The notes beneath the pieces were generated by a model. That model did not search any database. It was given only the letters and a program-made list of their open reading frames with translations, and had not been told where the DNA came from. A program made the translations under genes and the position numbers. A stretch of DNA of 64,000 bases from assembly GCA_022009935.1 (NCBI GenBank), contig CP091731.1, positions 620,001-684,000 of the forward strand, read 5' to 3'. This DNA comes from Candidatus Melainabacteria bacterium (GTDB lineage Bacteria > Cyanobacteriota > Vampirovibrionia > Gastranaerophilales > Gastranaerophilaceae). Positions 1-10,570 of this stretch are shown here, piece after piece (position 1 is the first letter of the stretch; each line of letters opens with the position of its first letter).

Positions 1-324
1 TGACGTATTTTGCAGTAGCTAATGAACTTGAATCACTTGATACACCGTTTTTCCTTCTTATTACACCATCAGATGGAATGAGTGTTTTAACAGCTTGGTC
101 TGCTGAAAAATTTACAGCGGACATGGTGAAAAAAAATGGTCAATGAAAACGAAATATTGAATGGCTTAAGACATAAACTTATTGTTATTCCGGGGCTTCT
201 TGCAAGTATGAAAGAAGAACTTGAAGAAATTTTGCCAAATTGGAAAATAATTGTAGGAACAAATGAAGCCTTTGAAATTCCTCAGTTCATTGAAAAACTA
301 AACAGTAAACTTATAAACGTATAA
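1..324 (+). CDS. CODH/ACS corrinoid iron-sulfur protein large subunit-like, C-terminal end (partial)
   Basis: This is the 3' end of a gene that begins before the window. Read in the frame starting at base 3, then shifted at the A-run at 128-135, it encodes about 107 residues. They contain TYFAVANELES, SVLTAWSAEKF, HKLIVIPGLLAS, ELEEILPNWKIIVG and EAFEIPQFIEKL. These match the C-terminal part of the large corrinoid iron-sulfur subunit of CO dehydrogenase/acetyl-CoA synthase (AcsC/CdhE), which carries methyl groups in the Wood-Ljungdahl pathway. The subunit normally has an N-terminal 4Fe-4S motif and a TIM barrel, which would lie upstream. No other pathway gene is visible. The family match is strong, but whether a full pathway exists cannot be judged here. 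Confidence 0.7.
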
Positions 325-332
325 ACTATTTC

Positions 333-732
333 TTATGGTGTTAAATTTATATAAATATCGTTAAAAATACGGTATATCAAGTTGTAGTCGAAAAGATAAC
401 TGTTGTTTTGAGGTGTAATTTTAAGCTCACTTACATTTGATGTGACTTTGACAACTTGCGCCAAAAAACTCTCTTCCATAAGCACTAAAAAAGAATATAG
501 CCGCTTCTTGACTGAATTTCAAGGATTTTATATTTTGCACTTGAAACCGCAGACAACGTCAAATAAAATAAACTTTCCTCGTCAATTTTGTAGTTTCTTA
601 TGCAGTCATTATAGTTGACATAAGGTGATGCAGCGACTCCATTTGGCACTGAAGCACTGTTTGCAAAAGCTTTGTCGTTAAAAATAAGACAAAAACAAAA
701 TAAAAATATTATAACAAAACATTTTTAATCAT
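333..732 (-). CDS. Small secreted protein of unknown function
   Basis: The reading frame runs minus strand from an ATG at 732 to a stop at 333, about 132 residues, with at least one frameshift in the T-rich signal region near 680-700. The N-terminus is a short basic start (MIKN) followed by a hydrophobic stretch ending in AFANS, a plausible type I signal peptide. The rest includes SVPNGVAASPYVNYNDC, SLFYLTLSAVSSAKYKIL and VSELKITPQNNSYLF, which I do not recognise. It starts 16 bp after the polA stop on the same strand, so it may be co-transcribed with polA. It is probably exported across the inner membrane. No catalytic motif is visible. Confidence 0.5.
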
Positions 733-748
733 CGACAAATCCTTAAAT

Positions 749-3636
749 TTAATCTTTCATCCAACTTTCACCCAAATTAACATCAACTACAAGAGGAACT
801 TTCAACGGTTGATTGAGTTCCATAGCCTCAACAACCATATTTTTTACAATATCAACTTCACTTTTTAATACTTCCAAAACCAATTCATCATGCACTTGGA
901 TAATCATTTGGGATTTCAAATTATTTTCTTTTAATTTTTATTTAAATCAATCATCGCAAGCTTAATCAAATCAGATGCAGTACCTTGAAGTGGCGAATTT
1001 ATTGCAGCTCTTTGGGCAAACTCCTGTATTTGTTTATTTGAACTTGTTAATTCGGGTAAATACCGTTTTTCTTCCATATAAAGTTTGAGCATATCCATGA
1101 TTTAATGCAAAATTTATATTATCATCCATATATTTTTTAACATTTTTGTATGTTTCAAAATATTTATCAATAAAATTTTGAGCATCGTCTTTTGAAATGT
1201 TTAAAGCACTTGCCAAGCCATACTTTGTTTGCCCATATACAATACCAAAATTGACAGCTTTAGATGACGTCGCATGTCTTTTGTAACATCTTTTAAATCA
1301 ACACCATAAACTTTTGAAGCAGTAAGTGAATGGACATCTTGATTATTTTTAAAAGCTTCAATTAAATTTTCATCATTTGAAAATGAGCCAAAAGCCTCAA
1401 TTCAATTTGGGAATAATCAGCTGACAAAATAAGAGATGTTTCTTTATCCCTTGGCACAAAAGCTTGTCGTATCTTTGCACCTATTTCCGTACGAATTGGA
1501 ATGTTTTGCAAATTTGGATTAGTGCTTGAAAGCCTTCCTGTGTTTGTCGCAAACTGATTATATGTTGTATGTATACGCTTATCTTTTTATATTTATCAAT
1601 TTTGGTAAAGCTTCAATATATGTACTTTTTAGTTTCATCAAATGGCGATACTCAAGGATTTTTGAAGCTATTTCATAGTTTTCTGCCAATTGCTCCAAAA
1701 ACTTTTGCATTTGTTGAGTTTTTGGCAGACTTTTTACCTTTTAACTTTCAAATTCAATTTATCAAACAAAATTTCACCAACTTTTTTTGGGGAGTTAATA
1801 TTAAACTCTTCTTCCGCAAGCTCAAAAATTCTATTTTCAATGCCTTTTGCCGTTTGAGAAATGTCAACATTGAGTTTTTCGAGATATTCAACGTCAATAC
1901 TTACACCGTTTTGCTCCATAATTGAAAGCACAAAAGCCAGTGGCAATTCAATGTCAAATAATATATTCTTTTCAACTTCATTTAACTTTTCAAGCCAAAA
2001 ATGAGTCAATGCATAAATGGCATAAGCGTTTTGACAACCATAACATTTATATTTATCTAAATTTAATTCACAAAACTTCAATGCATTTTTTCCACGTCCC
2101 AAAATGTCTTCGCTTGAATCAATAATATAATCTAAATTTTCCTGAGCTTGTGAACTTAATAAATGACGCCTGTTTGCATCATATACATAAGAAGCAAGCA
2201 CAACATCAAAAACAATACCCTCTACTTTTTATATCATATCGGTTCAAAACATTAAGGGCAAACTTTATATTGCTTCCCTGTTTTTTTTACAACTTGCATT
2301 TTCAAAAACAGGTTTCAACAAGTTCAACATTTTGTTTAAATCTATCTCAAAACATTCACTATGATTTAAAGGCAGAAGAAAAGTTTCCATTTTGTCTTTG
2401 TAATTATTATAATTTTTATATTCATCATATAAATTGAAATCATCAATAAAGCCAAACGCAATCCCTGTTATATTGGCATTAAAAGCATTTGTTTCATCAT
2501 CTGTTATCACATCAAACGAAATAAATTTTTGTTTTTTCAATTTTTGTAAAAAGTCATCAAACTCTTTTTGATTTTGAATAACGTTTTGTTTAAACTTAGC
2601 TTCATTAAAAAACATTTACTGTTTTGACATCTGTTGTGACATCGATTTGAGAGTCTTTATTTTCAGAGCCAAGTGTGAACAAATTCAACTGTGCATGGTG
2701 GTTTGAAGTGGCTTCTTCTATTTTACTGTTTTGGACTTTCAAATTAAAAGCACCGAAAACTGACTCAATATTTTTAATAAATCCATATAACTGAAGCTTT
2801 TTGAAAAACGCAACAACATCATCCAAATTTGTTATATCAAGCTTTGCATCATCAATATTAAAATCAATATCAACATTTCTGTCGATTGTTGCAAGATATT
2901 GACTTAAATATGCATCTTCTTTACCATTAACAAGTTTTTCTTTCAACGATTTTTGGGTTATTTCATCAATATTTTTTATAAACATTTTCCAAATTTTCAT
3001 ATTTTTCAAGCAGATTGCAGGCCGTTTTGTATCCTATTCCACGAATTCCGGGAATATTATCGGAAGTGTCACCTGAAAGTGCCTTAAAATCTATAACCTG
3101 ATTTGGATAAACACCCATTTTTTCATAGACTTTTTGCCAATCATAAAAAAGCAAAGCACTATTTTGAGGGATAATAACAACAATATGCCCGTCTTTGTCA
3201 ACAAGCTGAAAAGAATCTCTATCACCTGTTAAAACATATATTTTATCACCTTGATTTTTAACTTGCTTTGAAATTGTACCAATTACATCATCGGCTTCAA
3301 AACCTTCTTTTGTATAAATAGGAATATTAAAAGCTTTTAATCCTTCAACTATCAAAGACAATTGTGTTCTTAAATCATCCGGCATTGAGGCTCTGTTTGC
3401 TTTATACTCTTGATATTTATCAACACGAAAAGTATGACGTCCAACATCAAATGCCACAGCTATTGAATTGGGTTTATCTCTTTATTTTTTAATATATCAA
3501 ACAAAGCACGGAAAAAAACCAAAACTGCCCAAGTTGGCACACCATCGGTTGTTTTCATACCCGTTCTTTCCAATGCGTGAAAACTTCTGAAAGCAAGGGC
3601 ATGTCCGTCTATTAAAATTAATGTTTTATCACTCAT
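749..3636 (-). CDS. polA: DNA polymerase I (frameshifted in this assembly)
   Basis: About 960 residues, full length for the family, starting MSDKTLILIDGHALAFRSFH and ending VPLVVDVNLGESWMKD. Residues 1-300 are the 5'-3' exonuclease (DADDVIG-type acidic residues, GIRGIGYKTA helix-hairpin-helix). A degenerate 3'-5' exonuclease domain follows, then the polymerase domain with TGRLSSTNPNLQNIPIR, DYSQIELR and QVHDELVLE (motif C). The proofreading motif expected as DxET reads FDVITDDET, so exonuclease activity is doubtful. The enzyme fills gaps and removes RNA primers during repair and lagging-strand synthesis. The frame is broken near 930, 1060, 1270, 1400, 1560, 1740, 2220, 2610, 2985 and 3475, mostly at A/T runs. 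This looks like sequencing error because all motifs survive. Confidence 0.95.
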
Positions 3637-3731
3637 AGATAATTTTATCTTTCTTTATTTTCAAAATTATTATTAACATATTATATCACACTTAAATATA
3701 AGATTACAGGACAATATAAAAACTTATTTTT

Positions 3732-3755
3732 TGCTTATAATATTTAATATAAGCA
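3732..3755. promoter_or_regulatory. Inverted repeat in the divergent polA/TPR promoter region
   Basis: TGCTTATA at 3732-3739 is repeated inverted as TATAAGCA at 3748-3755, with an AT spacer. It lies in the 141-bp divergent intergenic region, 22 bp before the TPR protein start. It overlaps TATAAT-like sequence, so it could be an operator over a promoter, or chance in AT-rich DNA. Confidence 0.25.
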
Positions 3756-3777
3756 TAATAAATGAGGAATTTATTTT

Positions 3778-5774
3778 ATGAAAAAAGCCGCAATAATATT
3801 GACTCTTGTCTTGTTATTCCAAAATATATCTTTTGCACAAAATGTTGATATAATAAACGCATATAACCTTCAAGGAAAGCAATATTTTGAAAAACATCTT
3901 TACACGGACTCAATAAATTCTTATAAAAGTGCTTTTGAACCTTGATTCTATAAATGCCCACGCAAATGCAGGCATAATAAATTCATACCTTGCTCGTGCA
4001 ACATATTATTACAATAAAAAGCAGGATTTTAATGCTTGCGTAGATGATTTAAAAAAGTGCTTTATTTTATCTTAAATATAGCAACGATTTTTCGTCAAAG
4101 CAACTTGATAATGCCATAAAAACAACAGAAGCAAACTTAAATGATGTAGTTAAACAAGCAAAAAAGATACCTCACCAAGCGGTTTGTTCAACGAAGCAAG
4201 AAGACTAAAGCGAGAAGGAAAACTTGAAGCTGCCGCAACAACATATCATTATGTTTTAAATGATACTAAGTATCAAAATCAATCATACTTTGAAATTGCC
4301 AACATTTTTTATGTTTTAAACAATATAGATAAAGCTAAAGTTTATTATGAAAAAGTTTTAAGCTATGACAAAATCACGCTCAAAGCTTGTTGAAACTTGG
4401 AAAAATTTATGAAACATTGGGGGACAAAAACCAAGCAAGCAATTTTATACAAAAGCTATGAACGGTGATATAAATGATGTCGGTATTCTAAATAAATTAT
4501 ATCAGGATTATCAAAATAAATTAAATCAAAATCCAAAAGACTACCAGAGTCTGATAAACTTAGGTGCCGTTTGTCAAAAAATGAACAAATTTGATAATGC
4601 TTTAAAATATTACAACTTGGCTTCAAAATATGAGCCTTCTTCAACCAGCATTTCAAAAATCAATATTGGCAGTTTGTATATGAACAAAAAAGATTATTCA
4701 AATGCCATAAAATTTATAGTGAAATACTTGCAAAAAGTCCAAACAATCACCGTGCACAGTTTTTAAGAGCTTTATGTTATGAAAAATTAAACCAATTCCC
4801 CGAAGCCATAAACGATTACAAAAAATGCTTGGTGAATAACCCTGACAATAAAGAAGCTAAAGAAAACCTTGATAATCTTCTTATGAAAAATTTAAACTCA
4901 AATGATTTAATAACGTTTCTTAAACAAAGCTTAATTCAAACCCGAACGACTCAAGTTTGAATTATCAAATCGGATATGAACTTCATAAAGCAAAACAACC
5001 CAAAGAAGCATTGTATTACTATAAACGCTCAATTGAACTTGGGAATAACGATGCAAATGCATATTTAAATTTATCAAAAGCACTATATGAATGCGGAAAC
5101 TTAAAAGAAAGTCTTGAACTTGCAAAACGCGCTCAAAATAAATTTCCAAATGACAACAACTTGAAAACACATTTCAATGAACTTTATAATGTTAATTTAA
5201 CTCAACAAATCGATGGGGCTGCAAAGCTTTTTGAACAGCAAAAATACAACGAAGCATTAAATGCCTATAATTCCATACAGGTTAAAAATGAAGCTGTGTT
5301 GCTTGGAATAGCAGGATGCAAATTTTATTTAAATGACTTAACTTCCTCAATTAACTATTATAAAAAAAGCACTTGAAGTAAACCCTCAAAATACCGACAC
5401 CGCTTATTATATTGGACTTGCCCTATTTTAATTTGAAAGATTTTAGTAATTCAAAAACTACTTGAACAAAGCTGTTCAACTTAACCCTAAAAATAAAAAT
5501 GCAAAGGAACTTTTGGCTTTAACATACTATACAATCGCTCAAACAAACGAAGAACAGGGCAACAAAGAAGCAGCTGTTAATAATTATTTAAACGCTTTAA
5601 AATTTGATTCTAATTTAAAAAGAAGTATACTATTCTTTGGGTGTAACCTATGATACAATAAATCAAAAGGAAAACGCCATAAAGTATTATAATGAGTATT
5701 TGTCAAAATCGCAAAATGTTCAAAATGAACTCACTGATTATGCAAAACAACGGTTGAGCGAGTTGACAAATTAA
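3778..5774 (+). CDS. Secreted tetratricopeptide-repeat protein
   Basis: About 665 residues after correcting frameshifts near 3940, 4050, 4165, 4385, 4435, 4720, 4925, 5365, 5425, 5458 and 5625. A GAGGAA ribosome-binding site at 3763 precedes the ATG. The N-terminus MKKAAIILTLVLLFQNISFAQ is a clear signal peptide. The rest is a chain of about a dozen TPR units of the type A-x(5)-G/A-x(2)-Y-x(2)-A-x(2)-Y-x-K-A-L, such as NAIKYYNEYLSKS near the end and ALYYYKRSIELG in the middle. TPR solenoids bind proteins; the signal peptide places this one in the periplasm or outer envelope. No enzymatic domain is visible. It transcribes away from polA and is followed 30 bp later by the Dus gene. Confidence 0.85.
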
Positions 5775-5804
5775 AAAATATAAAAAGAGTGTGGAATAAA
5801 AATA

Positions 5805-6773
5805 ATGGATAATGATTACAAAATAATCGCAAATAATTTTAAACTGCCCAAAACAATTTTTGCCCCAATGGCAGGTATAACCGATGTTGTTTTAAGAAGC
5901 ATTGTGAGAAGATATTCCCCCAACACATTGCTCACAACAGAAATGATTAGTGCCGAAGCGTTATGCAACAAGCCTGATGTAAAAATTTCAGAAGTTGTTG
6001 AAAATGAGGCGCCAATATTTTGTCAACTTGTAGGGCATAAAGTCGAAAAAATGTCAAAAGCAGCCAAAATATTGGCGCCTAAATGCCAAGGCATTGATAT
6101 AAACATGGGTTGCCCGGTTAAAAAAGTTACAAGCGGAGGTGATGGCTCGGCTTTGATGTTAAACACTTCTCTGGCTTATGATATCGTGCAAGCGGTGAAA
6201 AAAGCAGTTGAACTCCCTGTTTCTGTAAAATTTCGACTTGGATTTTCAAAAGAACAAGAAAACTTTATTGAATTCGGTCAGCTTATGGAAAAAGCCGGTG
6301 CAGATTTTATAACTATTCATGGAAGATACAGAAGTCAAATGTATTCAGGCTCATCAAATTGGGAAAAAATCAGTGAACTTGTTAAATGTGTTTCTATTCC
6401 TGTTTTTGCAAACGGCGACATTTTATCTTATGAAGACAGCCAAAAATGCCTTATGTTAACAAACGCTTATGGAGTTTCAATCGGACGCGGTGTTTTTGTA
6501 TGATGTTTCTTTGCTTTCAAGAATTGAAAACAACGATAAAAATGTTATGAGTTTTCAAAATAAAATCAAAGTTTTGAAAGATTATATAAAAAAGAATGCG
6601 ATTATCGAAAAGAAGAAGTTGCAATAAAATTTATGCGAAAATTTTATCCCTTTTTTATAAACAATTTAAAAAACGCTTCAAAATATCGTCTTGCTTTAAT
6701 GAGCGAAGAAACTTTGGAGGGTGTCAACAAAATTCTTGATGAAATTTTGTCAAATTATCTGCTTGAGGTTTAA
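5805..6773 (+). CDS. dusB: tRNA-dihydrouridine synthase
   Basis: About 322 residues, the usual size. The enzyme is an FMN-dependent TIM barrel that reduces uridine to dihydrouridine in the D-loop of tRNA, using NAD(P)H. Visible motifs are the N-terminal FAPMAGITDVVLRSIVRR, TTEMISAEAL, the catalytic cysteine in INMGCPVKKV, SVKFRLGF, ITIHGRYRSQMYSG and PVFANGDI, and an SIGRGV FMN-phosphate loop. Frame breaks occur near 6500 and 6590 and cancel, after which the C-terminal helical tRNA-binding domain (YPFFINNLKNA, EILSNYLLEV) continues to 6773. The N-terminal pattern fits the DusB-like subgroup. The next gene starts 1 bp after the stop, so the two are probably translationally coupled. Confidence 0.9.
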
Positions 6774-6774
6774 A

Positions 6775-7060
6775 ATGGAAGAAAAAAAACATTTCATCTA
6801 TGTTATTTTAACCCCAAAACAACAAGTTATATTGTGGTTATACAAATGATGTTGAGGCACGTTAAAAAAGCACCTTGAAGGTAAAGGTGCAAAATTCACA
6901 CGAGCAAATAAGCCCAAAGCACTTGTTTTTCAAAAGAATTTCAAACCAAACACGATGCACTTTGTGAAGAAATAAGGTTCAAAAACTCACAAGAAAGCAA
7001 AAAGAGGATTATATCGCTATTGACACCGACTCAATTTATGCAAAGAAGTCCACCGGCTGA
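6775..7060 (+). CDS. GIY-YIG nuclease-superfamily protein (YhbQ/UPF0213 type)
   Basis: About 95 residues with several frame breaks. Restoring the frame gives HFIYVIL, CGYTNDVEARLKKHLEGKG, KFTRANKPKALVF, KEFQTKHDALCEEIRF and LTRKQKEDYI. This is the whole small GIY-YIG domain found alone in YhbQ-like proteins: a tyrosine-containing first strand, GYT, an arginine in the helix, and the conserved glutamate in EEIR. Members are single-domain nucleases with poorly defined roles in DNA repair. It follows dusB with a 1-bp gap, so it is likely in the same transcript. No competing reading frame is better. Confidence 0.7.
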
Positions 7061-7086
7061 TACTTCCTAAATCAATGCACATTCTC

Positions 7087-7707
7087 TCAAACTTCTTGCT
7101 TTTGTTCTTTTTTAAACTTGTCCAAAGTGAGTTTGTTGGAAAGAAGCGTTAAACCACCAACAACACCTGCAATCAAAGCCCCACAAGCAAGACCTTTCAA
7201 TGCATTTTTTTTGTTTTGTAGTCTTTCTTTTTTATACACTCGTCTGCCATATTTAACAAAATACTTGTTGTTACTCCATATATAGCTCCATAAATAGTGC
7301 TTCCAATTATAGTATTTTGGGTTAATTTTTCTTTTATACTCTTTTCCTTATTTTCATCATTCTTTACAGACATTTTTATAGGATTATCTTTGTATAAATT
7401 TAATGAGAATACTAAAGTCGCCAAAGTTAAAAAGAGTATAATATTTAAAAGGTTTATTCTTTTTGCAATTTTGGATATTATCAAACATTGTTTCAAGAAT
7501 GCCATTTCTTTTATTTTCCTTGGCTTCATTCTTTAAACTTGGTTCTATATTTTTTGTTAAATATGTATCAATATAATCAACAATTCCAACTGTAGGAGCA
7601 AATGTAACAAAATTTGCAAGCATGTTGCATGGGATGTTTTTTAAGCTTTATTTCACTAGTTTCATTTTTTTGAATGTTTGGTTATTTAATCTAATATTAT
7701 TAATCAT
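7087..7707 (-). CDS. Hypothetical membrane protein, tandem paralogue A
   Basis: About 207 residues when three frame breaks (near 7650, 7530-7400 and 7200) are repaired; the start is the ATG at 7707 (MINNIRLNNQ). It contains KLKKHP, MLANFVTFAPTVGIVDYIDTY, two later hydrophobic stretches and the C-terminal SNKLTLDKFKKEQKQEV. It is a paralogue of the next gene upstream (7787-8429): same order of segments, LTLDKFKKEQKQEV identical at the end, and near-identical DNA over the last 60 bp. Three or four membrane segments are likely. I do not recognise the family. Its context beside two other hypothetical membrane genes on the same strand suggests a small accessory cluster. Confidence 0.6.
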
Positions 7708-7786
7708 TTTCTACAACCTCAATTTCTACTAAATAAATTGACATTAGCTATATCTTCAGGTTTATTGTTAATCAATATCTCTTTTC

Positions 7787-8429
7787 TCAAACTTCTTGCT
7801 TTTGTTCTTTTTTAAACTTGTCCAAAGTGAGTTTATTAGAAATAAGACTTAAAGCTGCAAAAATAAAACCTATTACTGCCCCACAAGCTATACCCTTTAG
7901 AATGTTTTTTGATTTATTATTTTTAATCTTGGCTTTAATGTCTATTTCATTTAAAAAAGAATTTGCAGAAATACTACCAATAGTAGAACTTACTGCTATT
8001 CCAACAATAGTATTTACTGCTTTGTTTTTCTTTAAATTTTTCTCTTTGTATTCATCATTAATTAAAAATGTTTGCTTATTTCCAAACATTGCAAGCGAGG
8101 TTATTGCCATCCCTATTAATAAGAAAGCATAGAACTTTGCTGGTTTATTTTTTTTTATTTCACGACACTTCTCATATATATTCTCAACTAAAGCATTTAT
8201 GGAAACTTCTTTTGTTTCCTTTTTTAGCCAAAGCTGGTAAATTTTTATTTGCATAACTGTCTAAATACTCACAAACACCTGCAATTGCCATCATCGTACC
8301 AAAATTTTTGACGATATCAAATGGATGTTCTTTTACAATTTGAATGCTTGAATTTATATCATTAGATGATTTAAACGTCTTTTGATGTTTATATGAATAA
8401 AAACCATTATTTGTATTATTAATTTTCAT
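7787..8429 (-). CDS. Hypothetical membrane protein, tandem paralogue B
   Basis: About 214 residues with one frame break near 8240; the ATG at 8429 follows a GGTGAAG ribosome-binding site. The N-terminus is polar (MKINNTNNGFYSYKHQKTFKS). Next come VKEHPFDIVKNFGTMMAIAG and EYLDSYANKNLPALAKKG, then three hydrophobic segments (KFYAFLLIGMAITSLAMFG, AVNTIVGIAVSSTIGSISA, GIACGAVIGFIFAALSLIS) and the same LTLDKFKKEQKQEV tail as paralogue A. The polar N-terminus with a TFKS motif before the membrane part resembles other proteins here (see findings). Function unknown; likely an integral membrane protein. Confidence 0.65.
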
Positions 8430-8462
8430 ATTCTTCACCAATATTAATCATTTTTATGTTTT

Positions 8463-9347
8463 TCATCTAAATAGACCAAAATAGCTTGCCCTAAAAAGGT
8501 TCACAGTGGTAACAGCAACAGAAGCTTTTAATACATTCCCTAAGCCAGGAATAAGTCCTACAATTCCTTTAAATATGTTTTCTCCAATAAGATGCCCTGT
8601 TGCGCCTGCAGCAGTAGCAGCTGCAGATAAATCAATAAATGGTTCTTTATAAAGTCCATAAAGTTCCGCTGCCATTTTAGCTTCAATTCCTACTAGAGGC
8701 AATATATCCGCACCAGGTATTTGAGCTAAAAAACCAGCAACAGTACTTGCCTCTGCAGCATTTAATTGAATAATACCTTGTCCAGCTATAAATCTTTTTT
8801 CTTTTAATGTCATTCCAAAACCAACTTCACCATTGGTTTCTTCTGTTTTCACACCCTTATCTTTTGTATAAATCTCATTTATCCCATGCACCATTCTTAT
8901 TTGATTGTTCAAATCAAGCTTTTTGTTTTGTTTCATCATCAACACTTTTCATTGAAACAATAGCGCCGGACAATTGAGAATGATTTGCAACAAGCCTTTC
9001 GGCGACTGCTTTGTGCCCTTTCAAATTTGGGTCATTTGTTGCTTTTATCTCATTTAAATATTTTATTACATTTTTGTTTTTTGAATTTACCTCTTTTGTC
9101 AAAAAAGTGTTTAATTCGGAGTTATAATGTTTTGTTTAAGCAAAGCATTCAAGTTGTTTAACGCTTTTTGCTCTTGCGACAAAACATTTTCTTTTCCTTT
9201 AAACATCACAACATCAGCTTGAAGGTTTGGCTTCAACTTCAAATTTGAATATCTTGGCATCTTTTTTATGCCTTTTTGATACTTGTGATTGATTGATTGA
9301 TTGATTGATTGATTAGTTGTCTCAAATAAAATACCATTCAGTTTCAT
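8463..9347 (-). CDS. Hypothetical membrane-associated protein with phase-variable-looking 5' end
   Basis: About 294 residues, frame-broken near 9110 and 8930. Two starts are possible: the ATG at 9347, whose product reads through a (GATT)7 tract as Gln-Ser-Ile-Asn repeats, or an internal ATG at about 9259 (MPRYSNLKLKPNLQADVVMFKG) with weak Shine-Dalgarno. The N-terminal third is helical and charged. The C-terminal 120 residues are rich in Ala and Gly with hydrophobic stretches (AAATAAGATGHLIGENIF, GIVGLIPGLGNVLKASVAV), reminiscent of the small GTPase-associated DUF697-like hairpin but not convincingly so. MFKGKE near the N-terminus is the F-K-G-type signature seen in other hypothetical proteins of this window. 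Function unknown. Confidence 0.6.
9287..9314. repeat. Tetranucleotide tract (GATT)7
   Basis: Seven perfect GATT units lie in the 5' coding part of the gene 8463-9347 (read AATC on its coding strand). Four-base units inside coding sequence change the reading frame whenever a unit is gained or lost, the classic arrangement of a contingency locus. With seven units the ATG at 9347 is in frame with the body of the gene. Confidence 0.9.
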
Positions 9348-9471
9348 AAATTTTATCCCCTTCTATTTTAAATTTACAAGACCTAGCAGAAAGATGCTTA
9401 TATTTATGTTACAACTTAAAATAAGCTTGTCAACTACTTTTTGTATATATACTTAATATCTTTTTAACATT

Positions 9472-9505
9472 AAAACTCCCTTCATCCAAAGACAAAGGGA
9501 GTTTT
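9472..9505 (-). terminator. Rho-independent terminator downstream of fba
   Basis: AAAACTCCCTT at 9472-9482 pairs perfectly with AAGGGAGTTTT at 9495-9505 around a 12-nt loop. It lies 38 bp beyond the fba stop, with T-rich sequence following on the minus strand. Confidence 0.85.
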
Positions 9506-9543
9506 AATTTTCTAAATTATACTATACTGTTTAAATTTAAAGA

Positions 9544-10492
9544 TTATGCATGACCTGCAGTACCAAGAACTTCCATTTTGTGTTTAACAAGTTCTTTAAC
9601 AGCAGTTCTGCCCGTTCATATAACCGCGTGGGTCAAATGCTTCCGGTTTTTCAACAAACAATTTGCGAATAGTAGCTGTCATAGCAAGACGCAAGTCTGT
9701 ATCAATGTTGATTTTTGCAATACCGTTTTTAGCAGCAAAAGCAAGCATTTCTTCAGGAACGCCTTTTGCATTTGGCAATTTGCCACCATATTTATTACAT
9801 TCTTCAACCAAATATTGAGGAACTGAAGAAGAACCGTGAAGAACAAGAGGAAAATCTTTATAACCTGCTTCTTCCAAAGCTTTTCTGATTTCAGCAAGTC
9901 TGTCAAAATCCAATTTAGCTTCACCTGAGAATTTATATGCACCGTGGCTTGTTCCTATTGCAATTGCAAGAGAATCACAACCTGTTTCTTTAACAAATCT
10001 AACGGCATCTTGAGGGTCAGTGTATGTTGCATCTTTTGAATGAACTTTAACATCATCCTCAACACCTGCTAATTTACCCAATTCAGCTTCAACAGAAACA
10101 CCGCGTTGGTGAGCATATTCAACAACTTTTTTAGTAACTGCAATATTTTCTTCGATTGGAAAACGAGAACCATCAATCATAACTGAAGAAAAACCGCCAT
10201 CGATACAAGCTTTACATATTTCAAAGTCTTCACCGTGGTCTAAGTGCAAAGCAATTGGCACTGTAGTTGTAGCTAGTGCAGCTTCAACCAATTTAATTAA
10301 GTAAGTTTGGTTTGCATACTTACGAGCACCTGCTGACACTTGTAAAATAATTGGTGAGCGAGTTTCTTCTGCAGCTTCTGCAATAGCTTGCAAAATTTCC
10401 ATATTATTTACATTGTATGCACCAATAGCATAATTGCCTTCTTGTGCAGCTTTGAACATCTCTCCGGTTCCGACAAGTTTTCTCTCTGTCAT
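9544..10492 (-). CDS. fba: Class II fructose-bisphosphate aldolase
   Basis: About 316 residues, starting MTERKLVGTGEMFKAAQEG after an AAAGGAG ribosome-binding site. It splits fructose-1,6-bisphosphate to dihydroxyacetone phosphate and glyceraldehyde-3-phosphate in glycolysis and gluconeogenesis, using a catalytic zinc ion. Visible motifs are HLDHGEDF (first zinc histidine and catalytic aspartate), MIDGSRFP, VEAELGKLAG, AIGTSHGAYKF (zinc histidine), LVLHGSSSVP (third zinc histidine) and KINIDTDLR (substrate phosphate). A shift near 9607 moves the frame, after which the protein ends TAVKELVKHKMEVLGTAGHA. It lies 78 bp downstream of dapL on the same strand and is followed by a strong terminator. 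Confidence 0.95.
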
Positions 10493-10570
10493 AAATAATC
10501 TCCTTTTACTTTAATCTGTTCTCTATTAAATTAACTCAAAAATTTAAAATTTACAAGCTATTTTTGCGTT

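Noticed and set aside
749..3636. polA as a pseudogene
   Set aside because: About ten frame breaks exist, but all at A/T runs and every conserved motif is intact; the same pattern affects most essential genes, so sequencing error is more likely.
8463..8945. Bacteriocin or pore-forming toxin
   Set aside because: The Ala/Gly-rich hydrophobic C-terminus is suggestive but there is no leader, immunity gene or exporter, so no such call is supported.
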